Below, one piece after another: positions 52,786 through 64,000 of a stretch of DNA of 64,000 nt (its first letter is position 1; each line of letters starts with the position of its first letter). The position numbers were made by a program, and so were the translations under genes. The notes below the pieces were generated by a model. That model searched no databases, had not been told where the DNA came from, and was given only the letters and a program-made list of their open reading frames with translations. The DNA is taken from contig MU129001.1 in NCBI GenBank assembly GCA_014904985.1, forward strand, positions 80,739 through 144,738, in the 5' to 3' direction. This stretch comes from Hydnum rufescens UP504 (lineage: Eukaryota > Basidiomycota > Agaricomycetes > Cantharellales > Hydnaceae).

Positions 52786-55700
52786 ATGGTAGAGGGAAAA
52801 TCCATCAAAGCTGGTCGCTCGGTCCTTGATTTTGGGACCGTCGGCCGGATGCAAACACCAAGGTCAGCACTCATGCCGCCGTCTGTCGCGTCTAAGAGCA
52901 CGGGAAAACGAAAAGCAAACGAGGCCAACTCTAACTCTTCAAAAAAGCCGCGCGTGCAGAAAAAACAATCTGTCCCCGGGACGGGGAGCCCCGAATGGCC
53001 AGAGTATTTTGGTTCTGTATGTCTTCGACTGCATTGGACCAATGCATAGACTCATAACACACTCCCGAAGCTGTTTAAGGTCTACAAAGCATGTATAGGT
53101 TTCCAGAGGGTCAATCTGAAGCTCTTTTCTAATTTGTTCTCTACTATTCATAGGCATTAAACACCGTTGTAGCGTTCTGTTCTTCCCGTAAAGCTCTCGC
53201 TACTACTTTTCCCGCCATCCGCTCTTCCGTCGAGAATATTATAAAAAGGTGTTTCATTACTCCCCGCTCAATCCTTGTTTGGATCTACATGTTGTCCTAG
53301 GCCTCTGGAATTAGCGCATGTCGCCGAGATCAAGTGAGCCGCTGTCTCGATTTTATCTCGTGGTTACGATCTGAACGAATCAAACCAGGGCCCTTTTGCC
53401 AGATTTAGTGCGTTTCGCCTATATTCCTGCCAGTGATCACCGAATAAATGCGGAGGGGCCTTCAAGCCGCAATGGGCGGGAACCATCACCCGATATCTAC
53501 GCTCTAAATGATAACGCGGAGGATGAAGAGCATGTCCTCGTCATGGAGTTTGCTGAACGCCCTCCGAGCTGGCAAGCCAAGAAGTAGGGCACCATCGATT
53601 TTAATCATGCCTGCGGTCAAGTCAACTTAAGACATTCGTTCTTGTGCAGAAATTCGGCAGGCTTTTCTACCCCAGTTTCTCTTTCACCTACTGCTTTGAA
53701 GAACCTAATCGAAAAGCGGAACTCACGATTCGCCATGGCTGTGGACGAGTTGGTGATTGGTTCCTTCACTGCAAGCCGCAGCTAACAAAGGATGTTTCTT
53801 AGACTCATTCTCGCCTGTCGTGAGACCAAAGAAGACCCTGTAGCCATGCTTCAAAGGGCTGGGGCTGATCATATCCCTGTTAACCCGTCAGCTCCCAAAG
53901 CTTCCACTTCGGCCTCGACGGCACTCACCGCCGAGACAGGCCCGTCAAATGTTCCGTCTGCCACTGCACGACCTTCTATTGTGTCAATAATAGGGGACCT
54001 TGAGCTGCAAGGCTCATACCGTAATCAAATTGTGTCTCGCCGTGTATTTGACGACCGCGAAGCCCGATGGGGGACCCTTGATAGGGCTCTCTCCCAGAAT
54101 ATCGTTGAGGCGTTGCATGTGGCACGGGGTGTAACAGGGTTTTATACGCATCAAGCAGAGGCGATTAATGGGTTTTGGCAAGGCCGCCATGTCATAGTGT
54201 CGACAAGCACCGCGTCTGGGAAGAGTATCATCTACCAGGTATGCAGTATTATCAGGATCCCTGACCCATCCTTATGATTGCATGTCAAGGTTCCCATCCT
54301 TTCTGCCTTGGAGGAAGATCATGAAGCGACCGCAATTTTCATATATCCTACAAAAGTATAGTAGTCACATATTGGTCACTTTCCTGCTTCCATGACGCAT
54401 TCCTCTCAGGCCTTGGCTCAAGATCAGAAAGCTGCGTTGCAACAACTACTCACCCGCTGCACAGGCCTGGATCACGTCAGAATCGAGACTTATGACGGAG
54501 ATACTCCCCAAGACCAACGTTCTATCATACGAGAGACTGCATCGATCATATTTACAAATTTCGACATGCTACATGCCAGTGTCCTCCCAAATGAGGATCG
54601 ATGGAGGAGATTCTTCAAAAATATGAAACTTGTGGTCGTGGATGAGCTTCACTATTATTCTGGGCTAATGGGAAGGTATGTAATGTTCTCCGAGATAAGA
54701 TTTTTCCGTCATGTCATGTTTTCTTCAGTCATGTAGCCCTTGTCATGCGGCGATTTCGCAGAGTTTGCGCCGCGGTTGGAAGTAAGACGATGATTTACCG
54801 CACCTCTGTATTCGAGATTGAATGATGATACTACCAGATCGACGCGTACAGTTTATCTCATGTAGTGCAACGATATCCAATCCCGCGCGACACATGCGGA
54901 ATATCTTCGGAGTTGAAGTGCTTGACCTAGTATTCTACTACATTTTCCTCTACTTAAACAGATTTTATTGGTCAGGATGTTCAGGTTGTCACAGACGACG
55001 GCTCGCCGGCAGGGAGGAAGGATTTCATCATTTGGCAACCTCCACTATTGGACGAAATGGCCCCAGAGCTTGGACGTATTCGGTCGATTACAGAGGCTTG
55101 TGCCCTGTTCATCTTTCTCATGAAGCGCGGTATTCGGACCATCGTGTTCTGCAAAGTGAGGATGTCTTTTATTTCTTCCATTAAGTCTGGGCTCATTCTT
55201 CTTGTAGATCCGCAGAACCTGCGAGTTGGTAAGCGAGCACTTCTGTGGTTGTGATGTACAGAAATGAACGATGCTTGACCTAATTCATGTCAGTTGATGA
55301 AGACAGTTAGAGCCGACCTATTGGCGGAAGGTCGAATTGATATTGCCTCTAAAGTTCGGGCTTATCGCGGTGGCTATTCACAGGAGGTTGGCACATTATT
55401 CGATCTCGATGCCAAATTCTTAGATATTTCTTCAGGACCGAAGGAAAACAGAAGCTGAGGCGTTCTCGGGCGACCTTTTAGGTCTTGTGGCCACCAACGC
55501 TCTGGAGCTTGGTGTTGATATTGGGTCGTGTATGACATGTCTTCACCAGCCACAAGACCGTTATCTGATAAATCTATGCAGTGGATGCAGTTCTTTCTCT
55601 TGGATTCCCTATTAGCATTGCGAGCTTCGTGCGTCATTGTCTGGTTGTCGAACCTACTATTGCTAATTCATCACTTTGTTTCAGCGCCAACAATCTGGTC

Positions 55701-57612
55701 GGGCCGGCCGTCGTTCTCGGGATTCACTGTCAGTCTTGGTATCTGATTCTTTACCAACCGACAGGCATTACGTGGCTCATCCAGAGGAAATATTTGACAA
55801 GGTAAGTTTTTCGGTGCTTGATCGAGTTTGTCTCTCATATCTTCGATATCAGCCTATGGAGGAATTGGTTGTGGATCTAGAAAACAAAGTGATTGTTGAG
55901 AGTCACATGCAGTGTGCGGCACATGAAATGCCCATCAATCCGGACGAGGATATGCAGTATTTTGGGCCTCTCATGAAGGAACTATGTGTTCGTCTTTCGT
56001 GCGATAAGGAAGGATGGTGAACTTCTCATCGCAGATGCTATGTGGTGTTGATATTGTGCTGATCGATGATGTTATAGGTATCATGCACATCCAAAATACC
56101 TTCCTCATCCCTCCAAGCATGTTGCTATCCGTGGGACGCGCGAGGATAAATTCACCGTTATCGACGTCACCACGGCTGGGCGACCCAACGGGAGGTCCAA
56201 GATCTTGGAGGAAATTGAGATATCTAGAGCTATCTTTGAGGTAATCACATTCTTTTCGATTTATGGCCAATGTATTGACTAGTCATATATTGACGCTTTG
56301 TAAGACGTATGAGGGTGGAGTGGTGCGTATTGATCGGACCATCATCTCGATAGTACACACTAATGCTGGTCGGTTTCCTAAGTTTATGCATCAAGGCCTT
56401 ACGTTTGTTGTGCGTCACTGCGACGAAAGGCTAGGTCCTTTTGTCTCACTTGGGTATTGCTTATTCATTAGGTGAAAGAAGTCAATCATGATGAGCGGAC
56501 CGCCAAAATCGTCCGTTCAGACGTGAACTGGGTCACGAGACCAAGGTGTGTCCTAAACTCTTTGAATCTTGAAAGCTGTTAACCGACATGCTTTTTTAGG
56601 GACTTTACGTGAGAATTCTTACTGGACGTCAGACAGATTCATGAACTGAACCTGAATTTTTAGGAGTGTCGACGCGGTAGAGACATTGCGGATTCGCGAA
56701 ATTCGTCGATCACCTCAGCGAGCCTATTTTGGACGAGTGGGCATCGTTATTGGAGTCTTCGGATTCTATAAATTACGGCAAGACTGTCTCCGCCCCCCTT
56801 TCCTCCATAACCTAAAAGCATGCATTGTCAGGCATAATGTGATCCTGGAAACCGTGGATCTAGAAACACCCCCTTTTGAGCAAGACAGTTCGGGCATGTG
56901 GGTGGACATACCCAGACCTGTACTCGAACTTCTCTTCCGCAAAGGCCGAAATCCTGCGGAGGGCATCCACTCTGCTCAACATGCTGTCTTAAGCCTCACC
57001 CCGTTGTATTCAATGTCCGCTGCGGGTGACGTCCGCACTGAATGTAAGTCACCCGTGAAAGAGTATAGCTCGACCGATTCGAAGGTAAAACGTCCTGGAC
57101 GGTGAGTCCAATGTGTTTCCCCCAACCCCGCCCACTGGAACTGAGTTCAATGTAGGTTGATATTCTACGATGCGGCCGGGACCGGCGGTGGGATATGTGC
57201 GAAGGCATTCGATCACAGTCAGCCTCACATGTTTTCCATGGAATACTTGAACTCACGAGACCGAATTATAGTTACCGACCTTCTTGAACAAGCACTTTCG
57301 ACCATTGAAAAGTGCGAGTGCAGAGAGGATGATGGTTGTACATCATGTAAAGCTCTATCTTTCACAATCTCAACGTATGTTTCATTGAAAGCCATGTCCG
57401 TAGGTATCCAATCTGCAATGTGCAGAGAAAGAAATGTTGTAGCAAGTAAGCTCGGGGCCAAGGTCATTCTTCAAAGTGTTCTTGGGAGAACTATAAATGA
57501 GGATGAACTGGGTCCTGACCTTGACCGCCCACTTTCAATGGACACTGTGGTACCTGCATCAACGGTGCATGGGATGGATAGTGTGGTGGTGGAGTTGGAT
57601 CCCATTGGATGA
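52786..57612 (+). CDS. HRQ1: HRQ1-type RecQ4-like DNA helicase
   Basis: 3'-5' SF2 helicase for interstrand-crosslink repair and telomere upkeep. Start ATG 52786 (MVEGKSIKAGRSVLDFG), basic N-terminus KKPRVQKK. Helicase part: GFYTHQAEAINGFWQGRH, Walker A STSTASGKSIIYQ (about 54205), ALAQDQ, TNFDMLH, VVVDELHYYSG (DELH box), FISCSATISNP, FCKIRRTCEL, YRGGYS, VATNALELGVDIG, VDAVLSLGFPISIASF joined over an intron to QQSGRAGRRSRD (motif VI, about 55690). Then the C-terminal DUF1998-like region with GGGICAKAF and the Cys cluster CECREDDGCTSC (about 57320). Many introns; the joins I checked keep frame. Confidence 0.88.
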
Positions 57613-58426
57613 ACGAGCCCCAGGAATAAAATCTCTGAGCTAAGAGCTACTGTGACATGAAGTCTCCCCCCTCACCTTTGATGATCACCATTAGCATGTC
57701 CTCCAATCCATTCCCCCTTTCTCCTGTTCCAATTTTGACCCTCCCCTGGGTACTATCCATAGTATAGCTCCACTCTGAGATTAGCACTCATTGTTTCACG
57801 AATGAAGAAGCGCGACTGTGACGGCTGTTACCTGAAACCAACGCTAATAACTCCAGCTCGTGCCGAGCCCCCTCACGGAAAGTATCTCCACGTGACTACC
57901 TCATCAGCTTCGATCGATCCAGAGCCGACGCACTCAGTACAAGCCTAGGTTCGTCCATAGACGATGATCAATCGCGCATGTAAGAGAATCGGATCTCTTC
58001 TCACTTGGAGAGATAAACATGGTACATCCGCCTCCTCTCCACGTTGCCTCTCCATCTTCGGGAATACTTCCTCCAATTCCTGATTTGCGACGATGAATAC
58101 ATCATGATTTGGGTTGTGTGTTATCATATTTATGTCTGTGTTCATTCCTTGGGGCGGCATGACTGTCCCCCAAATTCCAAAAAAGCAGTCTGATACATCA
58201 AAAGAGGGCTAAATTTTAGCGCTTCCTTGATAATTTACAGTTAAGTTTTCACCGCTATGATGTGATAACCTTTTGGAAGTAAGTTGAGACGCCAATTTAA
58301 ACCGACCTACACTGTAGCACCAACCGTGGGCTAACAACTACAGTACAAGGCAATGGATTCAAGAGCAAGAAACAGCCATTTCAACAAATCGGGGAATGTG
58401 GCATGATAGGGGAACTGACATGAGCT
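57613..58426. other. no supported gene
   Basis: A 71-codon frame on - (57945-58160) has no motif. The rest is likely HRQ1 3' UTR and the promoter of the next gene. Confidence 0.45.
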
Positions 58427-58711
58427 TCAATTGTTCAGAGCCTGACACATAGCCATGACATCCTGGGCCACCTGACGCATTCGAGCGATGCCATTAGCCT
58501 CAAGAAGGTCGTAATTCCATCGATCAGCCGGAGCCACGTCGTTAAGGAATATTGAATCGGGGGCGATCGCAGGCGGCGTGAGTGTGCTGGCAGCAGCCAC
58601 GTATTCGTCAAAGGCCATGTGAGTACCGACCGAAAGTGGGAATCGGTGGACAATTGCTATTACTCCTGCTTTCGTGACACCCTGATACGCATCATTCTGA
58701 CTGGCCCCCAT
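58427..58711 (-). CDS. possible small ORF antisense to the P-loop gene
   Basis: Open frame of 94 codons starting ATG 58711, with an internal ATG at 58617 (MAFDEYVAAASTLTPP) and ending FLNDVAPADRW..., VAQDVMAMCQALNN. The composition looks protein-like, but the upstream third is exactly antisense to the Walker A of the + gene, and no family was recognised. It could be the last exon of a - gene, or chance. Confidence 0.2.
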   Translation of the reverse strand: MGASQNDAYQGVTKAGVIAIVHRFPLSVGTHMAFDEYVAAASTLTPPAIAPDSIFLNDVAPADRWNYDLLEANGIARMRQVAQDVMAMCQALNN

Positions 58712-59341
58712 TCCTGCGGTAAGACCACACTCGCAAATGAGCTTATTCGTCGTTGGGAGGAACTATTTCCGGAATCCAAGCCCTCTTTGCTGTCGGAGGC
58801 TGCAGGAAACGTAATGCGGACCAGAGGTTTCACAAGGCTGACATATCAAGCGTGATTATACCTAGCACTGTATTAAGAGCACCCATGCTCATGTAGGCCT
58901 GCAACTATGAAGATAGAGTCCCCAAAAGCCATACTTGATGCGCAGCTGGAGGTAGAATCCACAATCATGAGGCCTTTCGTGTCCGACCGGTTTCTTTTGG
59001 ACCAGATAGCGTACACGCCCTACAAGTACCCTGGAGTGGATGGATCCAATCACCGAATACTCGCTGCGCTACCCACCGTCCAGTCCTTCCTTGCCTCCTA
59101 TCGAGACTCAACAGAGACACTTATCATTCTTCTCGAGCCCGTAAAAGAGTTGGCTCAAGATGACGGCACCAGGTGCCAGGTTGGATCTTGGGAAGATTGG
59201 ATGGAATGTAATAGATGTTTTAAGGCCATACTACGAGACACTTGGATGCAATGGTCGACTCTGGGTCCAGAAACGGTTGACTTGGGTGCGAGAGTAGAGA
59301 AGGTAAAGGTGTTGTTGAAAGACGCCATGAGACGCGGGTGA
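58619..59341 (+). CDS. small P-loop NTPase/kinase (AAA_28/NadR-like)
   Basis: Exon 1 carries IILTGPHSCGKTTLANEL, a Walker A loop like those of NadR-type kinases, then LLSEAAGNVMRTRGFTR; an intron (58852-58896) joins QA to PATMKIESPKAILDAQLEVE, then FVSDRFLLDQIAY (a DRxxLDxIAY motif of this kinase group), TVQSFLASYRDSTETLIILLEP and KVKVLLKDAMRR. The substrate is unknown. About 230 residues. No in-frame ATG precedes the P-loop (the frame begins at a GTG), so a short 5' exon or a start in another frame is missing. Confidence 0.7.
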
Positions 59342-59455
59342 AAAGCCAGGATAGTTCCCTCATGATGTTTTCGCGTGTAGGATATCGTTATCTAGAACTC
59401 CGGACGCGGGACGGCTCATTCCGCTTGTTTTGCACTGCCACATCTAGAGGTGGCC

Positions 59456-61851
59456 ATGGTCTTAAAGGAGCCTCTCTATGTCTTCTCGATCCCTCCTAAT
59501 GTGGTGGCTTCCTTGCGTGCTCGAGAAACACCTCGTCTACCACATCTGGATGTGCCAGCTACCTCAGAACAGCCTGAACCGCCGCGCGACACTCAAACTG
59601 GGTCTCTAGCCTGCGCCCTCTGCCTTGGAACCGTATTTACAGACGTAAACGACCAGAGAAATCACTTCCGCTCAGATTGGCATCGTTACAATGCGAAGAT
59701 GCGCATCCGAGATCCAAGTGGTATATCCTTGACCGAAACCCAATTTGCTAGCCTCGTTGAAGGTGAGTTGGTCATCGATCCCGATCCGATCTTTCCGCCC
59801 ACATTGTCTATCACTAGGTTTAGAGGAGTCTTTATCCGGTTCTGCTTCCTCCTCGTCATCAGATGACCTTTCTGGGTCTGAGGATGCGGTATCGGCTCTC
59901 CTTCACAAGCATAAACATGCCGGGGCCCGATCATCCTCGGCGGATGGGCGTACAATCCCACGTTCGGCCGTGGTGTGGCTTCACTCTCCAGATGTCCCAG
60001 ACACTCAATTTGGCGTCTACACCACACTCTTTCCCATGTCCACCGCCATCGAGTCATATCCTGATGCGCTTCGTAAGATGCAGGAAGGAGGTGTCCATGG
60101 GAGGACCTGGGCTTTGTTCATGACGGCCGGGGGCCACTTCGCCGGAATGATTGTTCGCGTCGCGAAACCTGGACGGCTTGACGAACAGAACACTGAGCCC
60201 AATAAAAAAGGGAAAGGAAAAGGGTCTCATCATCAGCCAGAAATCGAGATTCTGGCCCACAAGACCTTCCATAGGTACACAAGTGGGTAATATTAGTCCA
60301 CGTCTTCCTTCTCAGAAAGACTTGATGGAATGCCTTTAGCTCGTCGGAAGCAGGGGGGTTCGCAATCCCTTAATGACAATGCAAAAGGACCCGCTAAAAG
60401 CGCTGGTGCGCAACTTCGACGTTATGGGGAACAGGCTCTCCGCGACGTACGCAAAACCGTGGACAATGCAGTGTTGGTTTGCAATTAACTTTAACCCCTG
60501 ATTTTAGGACATCCGGAGCCTTCTTGCTGCATGGGTCCAAGAGCTCGACGCTTGCGAACGAATATTTATCCGAGCCAGTGTATCAAATCGTCGTATTTTT
60601 CTCGAGTCGGAAGATGCAATCATTCAGAAAGGTGGCTTTAATCAATTTACCATTCCAATCTCGTTAACATCCAATCGTCCAGGCGATGAAAGGCTGCGAA
60701 CATTCCCATTCCCAACCCGACGTCCGGTATGGAATTCCATCATTGTTGAGAGGACCTTCTCTTCACCACAGTTTTCCTGCGTCTTTTAGACCCTTGCAGA
60801 ACTTAATCGTTGCCTCACGGAACTCACTCGAGTCAAAATCTCACATCTTACCGAGGAAGCCCTCCAGGCAGCAGACGAGGCTTACTTCGCATCCCTTCAG
60901 CCGAAGCAAAAGCCAAAACCACCAGCTCCTCCCGTCCCAGCGGTCCCCAAAGAAAAGGAGAAGGAGAAATTGTCGCCCCATGAGGAGGCTGCCCGAGACA
61001 AATGGCGCAGGCTTGTCGATATGGTTGACAAAGGACGACTTGAGGCACTACAAACATTTTGGGCCGCTCTCTTATCGAATCCACCGTTTATAGATGGAGG
61101 CACAACCAGCGCCGCAAACTTGAATAACCGGAATAGTGCGGCAGTCGATACGCCAGTCCCAAATTGGCTTCGAGAAGAAAGGAAAAACCACGCCGCAACG
61201 CTATTGCAAGTCGCAGCTGCGGCTGGACAGGAAGATGTTGTACGGTGGCTTCTGGAAGACCTGCGCGCGGACCCAACTGTTGGTGTCCCATCCGCCGTTT
61301 CACCTCGTGGCCCGGCAGACGATGGGTCAGAGCCCGAGGATGCTGTTGAGGATAATCAAGAAGGTAGTATGCTGACATCTCGGAAAGCATATGACCTTGC
61401 AAGCACCCGAGGGGCTCGTAACGTCTTTCGCCGCGCGGCATACGCACATCCAGATTGGTGGGACTGGCTCGGAAAAGGCGATGGAGGGGCGCGTGTCCCC
61501 AGTGTGCTCAGCCCCGAAATGGAGGAGGCTGACCAGCGAAAGAAAGGCACAAGGAGGAAGGGGCTCAAGGAGCGTATGAAGGAAAGGGAAGAGGCTGCTA
61601 AGGCCAAAGCCAGGGCTGAGGCGGACGCACTGGCTGAAAAGGAGAGGCTGGCCGCAGCAGAAGCAGCCAAGTTCACGTTACTCAAGCAGACGGGGGCGCA
61701 GAGATTGGGAGGGGTAACCGGCACGACGCCAGGTGGAACGGTGAGCAATCCAGGCATGGGAGCGATAAGTCCCGAGATGCGAGCCAAGATTGAACGCGAG
61801 AGAAGAGCCAGGGCCGCTGAGGCGCGACTTCGCGGATCATCCACATCATAA
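59456..61851 (+). CDS. VMS1: VMS1/ANKZF1-type peptidyl-tRNA hydrolase
   Basis: Cdc48 partner in ribosome quality control that cuts stalled nascent chains from tRNA. Start ATG 59456 (MVLKEPLYVFSIPP). C2H2 finger CALCLGTVFTDVNDQRNHF with following H (about 59620). VLRF1 domain: VVWLHSP, YTTLFP, GRTWALFMTAGGHFAGMIV, HKTFHRYT spliced to RRKQGGSQSLNDN (the release-factor-like Gln), GAQLRRYGEQALRD, then CERIFIRASVSNRRIF, FPFPTRRP. Ankyrin-like repeats (NHAATLLQVAAAAGQEDVVRWLL), long Ala/Lys/Glu coiled coil (61560-61680) and the VIM motif RERRARAAEARLRG at the end. Introns 59763-59817, about 60282-60339, 60450-60509, 60632-60682 and 60727-60790. No frame break. Confidence 0.92.
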
Positions 61852-61895
61852 GCAAAGACTTCATACGCTACTTCATTACAACCAATGGTAGCCGA

Positions 61896-62827
61896 TTACT
61901 CTTGATTTGGTACGGATACTCCGCACTTTCTCTCCCTCCTCGCTTTGAACTCTATGTGGGCAAAATATTCTGGGGGGATAAAACCGCGCTCGTCCCCGTC
62001 ACTAAGTATGACACCATTAGCGGAGCGAAAAAACCTATAGCCTGCAGCCATTGCTTTGGTGGTATCGATATAGATGAGCACTTCAGCACCGCTGCGCATT
62101 CCTGAGACAATGAGAGATTATTCTCCGGTTAGAGTATAAATGGGTTGAGTCATATTACCGCTGATAACTCCTTCATCGGATGGGAGACCAGAAGCGAGAT
62201 GGATGTGATTTCGGTACATTCGGGAGAGCCCTTCCTTCGCTGTACATGGTGGCTGATAAGGAGAAACAACTCGGGGGCCCATTCATGATTCACACACCTA
62301 CTGACTCCCATGCTTTGTTGGATGTGCCGTGTATGGCCACGGGTATTTCCTCTGCTGATTTTATCTCCTCCAACTCTAGGGAATCAACCTAGGAAAATAT
62401 AGTATGAGAATTTCAGATATGGGTGAGAGATGCCGGGTACAGTGATGAATACTTTGATAGAATGGCCCTGATTAGCTCTAATCCACCATATACCATCCTC
62501 CTTTTCTACCCCATTAGCAGGCTCAAATTTAAGACTGAACCGTTGTTTCGCGTTATCTGCGACGATCTTTTGGATCATCGTAAAATCTACGCTCTTCATC
62601 ATTGGGCGGGCTAACTAGAATCGTCATAAAATTGTGTCCAGGAGGATCTATGACGATGGAGATGAGGAACACACCAATTCGGTTACTTTGACATAGCCAT
62701 CGGCCCTCATGACAAGACTTTCTTTGGCGGCGCCGTGTCGCAGAATGTACGACAGGGTCTTGGATACACGTACATCGAGGGCCTCGTTGGGTCGACCGCG
62801 GAGTTTGTTTGGAAGATCGGGTGCCAT
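61896..62827 (-). CDS. TPT1: tRNA 2'-phosphotransferase (TPT1)
   Basis: Final step of tRNA splicing: moves the 2'-phosphate of spliced tRNA to NAD+. Start ATG 62827 (MAPDLPNKLRGRPNEA). Reads VRVSKTLSYILRHGAAKE (the RNA-binding RHG), GYVKVTELV, then introns and MIQKIVADNAKQRFSL, WWIRANQGHSI (NAD-binding), GTYRNHIH-type HIHL region near 62220, GLPSD, MRSGAEVLIYIDTTKAM, SANGVILSDGDERGFIPPEYF, stop 61896-61898. Four or more exons. Only 44 bases separate its stop from that of VMS1. A damaged copy of this 3' end is at 2860-3000. Confidence 0.9.
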
Positions 62828-63014
62828 GGCCCGCACCCGAGCATTAAAAACAGGTTGGGCTGAGGGAAAACGAGAACCCAGGAGGGCGAGCGGGGACGAT
62901 GCCCCTTTAATTGTCAAGTGCCTGTGAGGGTTATCTCCGAGTCACGTGCCCTTAACCAGTGCCTTCCAACTCAAACAAGGATTTAGCCGACGAATTGAAG
63001 GTGTGGCTCTCTTG

Positions 63015-64000
63015 ATGGTTTCGTTAGACCATCTCGCGCATCCGACGGTCGAGGCCACTGCATCTTCCAGTGCCAGGGGCCCAGAAACATACGGGGATTC
63101 TCCCGCGGAAAAATGGAGAAATGGAAATGCTTGGCGCACATTTCATTCCTACAGCGCAAGTCGAGACACAGCTTCACTTGCATCGCCAATCTCGGCCATG
63201 CAAGAATCGTCGGGAGCAACCACATTATCTCTTATGGGTGGTCCTGGACATCCTTCCCGCGGTCAACCCGTCCGATCAAACACAGGCTTTCGCGGCCCTT
63301 TTGACCCCAACATCCCCTCTCCTCGTTCTGAGAGCAAGGGGAGAAGGATCAGCAGTTGGCTTGAACCAATTGAAATGACCGGGATGAAACCCTTGGTGAA
63401 CGAGCCCGCTGACTCGGCATCGGACGAAAACAGCCAACCTTCACCGACACAGGACCCAGCAAACAAGAAACGCGCCAGACCATCCAGATCTGCCACCTCT
63501 TATAAAGGAGGAAAGATTCGGGACGCCTCCCAATCGCGCAGAAGCTCCCAAACGGACAAATCGATGACGTGGGACACCGTACGAAGAATGGGGCTTAGGA
63601 GACATAGGTCCCTTCCACATGTCCCCGACATCCGCGTTGATAGCGAAACGCCCGCTTCTCGACATGAAGAAAAGGGCAAGGACTCGCCTCGCACTATAGC
63701 AGCACGAATGGCATCGCGTCATTGGGGAATTATTAAGCATCGACTCGTTCCAGGCCAAGCAACTGGCGGCGCAGACGGACCTACCTCTGCTGTGGACACG
63801 GATCTCAATATATCTGACGAATTACTAGTAGGAGGCCTTGCCACCCTTATGCTCAGGATGCATTTCGATAGAGACGAACATGATCAACGACGAGTCCCAC
63901 TGCTCCTCCACCATCTCAAAATCAAAGTCAGCGACAGCGTGCACCCTCTAAGTGGCACCCATAGCGTGTTCCGGATTGAGGTATTTTTGATGCGTTATAT
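63015..64000 (+). CDS. phospholipase D (SPO14/PLD1-like), 5' part
   Basis: Open without a stop from the ATG at 63015 (MVSLDHLAHPTVEATASSS) to the window edge. The first 270 residues are Ser/Pro/Arg-rich and disordered. Then comes MASRHWGIIKHRLVPGQ and the start of a PX domain of the PLD1 kind: NISDELLVGGLATLMLRM, DEHDQRRVPLLLHHLKIKV, VHPLSGTHSVFRIE. A splice donor (GAG before GTATTT) is likely at 63980/63981. The HKD catalytic motifs lie beyond the window, so the call rests on the PX region and leader. The product makes phosphatidic acid from phosphatidylcholine. Confidence 0.75.
   Translation, partial: MVSLDHLAHPTVEATASSSARGPETYGDSPAEKWRNGNAWRTFHSYSASRDTASLASPISAMQESSGATTLSLMGGPGHPSRGQPVRSNTGFRGPFDPNIPSPRSESKGRRISSWLEPIEMTGMKPLVNEPADSASDENSQPSPTQDPANKKRARPSRSATSYKGGKIRDASQSRRSSQTDKSMTWDTVRRMGLRRHRSLPHVPDIRVDSETPASRHEEKGKDSPRTIAARMASRHWGIIKHRLVPGQATGGADGPTSAVDTDLNISDELLVGGLATLMLRMHFDRDEHDQRRVPLLLHHLKIKVSDSVHPLSGTHSVFRIEVFLMRY

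Noticed and set aside
57945..58160. 71-codon frame on -
   Set aside because: No motif or splice context; probably chance in an intergenic gap.

Overview
This is nuclear DNA from a filamentous basidiomycete, probably an Agaricomycete. Genes are packed on both strands and split by many short GT..AG introns (mostly 45-75 bases). The gene set is fungal: sterol acyltransferase, YVC1-type TRP channel, septation-type kinase, GH15 and GH17 glycosidases, CCZ1, VMS1, TPT1. The clustered membrane proteins with a large ectodomain are a family I associate with Agaricomycetes. The species cannot be named from sequence alone.

Layout. Bases 1-10200 are a decayed, repeat-rich region. They hold an SRPK-like kinase pseudogene, a diverged second copy of the convergent TPT1/VMS1 3' ends (the intact locus lies 58 kb away in opposite orientation), and three broken copies of one multi-span membrane-protein family. 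The third copy ends in a tandem array of exon+intron units. From about 11 kb the window is ordinary dense euchromatin: dipeptidyl aminopeptidase (-), ETT1 (+), sterol O-acyltransferase (-), a Ser-rich unknown (-), a sirtuin (+), a CH-kinase-C1 protein (+), a GH15 enzyme (-), a TRIM-like retroelement, a YVC1-like channel (+), PSF1 (-), a Mutator-like MITE, APC11 (+), a USP-family deubiquitinase (-), CCZ1 (+), a GH17 glucanase (-), EMC5 (+), an HRQ1 helicase (+), a small P-loop kinase (+), VMS1 (+), TPT1 (-) and the start of phospholipase D (+).

The housekeeping genes cover DNA replication (PSF1), mitotic exit and septation (APC11, CH-kinase), vacuole traffic and ion release (CCZ1, YVC1), ER membrane insertion (EMC5), ribosome quality control (VMS1), tRNA splicing (TPT1) and cell-wall or carbohydrate turnover (GH15, GH17). 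No operon or metabolic cluster is evident; neighbours are mostly divergent or convergent pairs with short gaps.

Several conserved genes (ETT1, YVC1, the USP, CCZ1) carry isolated one-base frame breaks, one of them in a run of six T. Assembly indels are therefore possible, and 'pseudogene' calls that rest only on frame breaks should be read with that in mind. The features most worth a second look are the exon array (9409-10221), the TRIM-like element with identical LTRs (34238-35471), the long-TIR element between PSF1 and APC11 (41281-41854), the ectopic TPT1/VMS1 copy (2860-3435) and the CH-kinase-C1-CaaX architecture (24203-29277).
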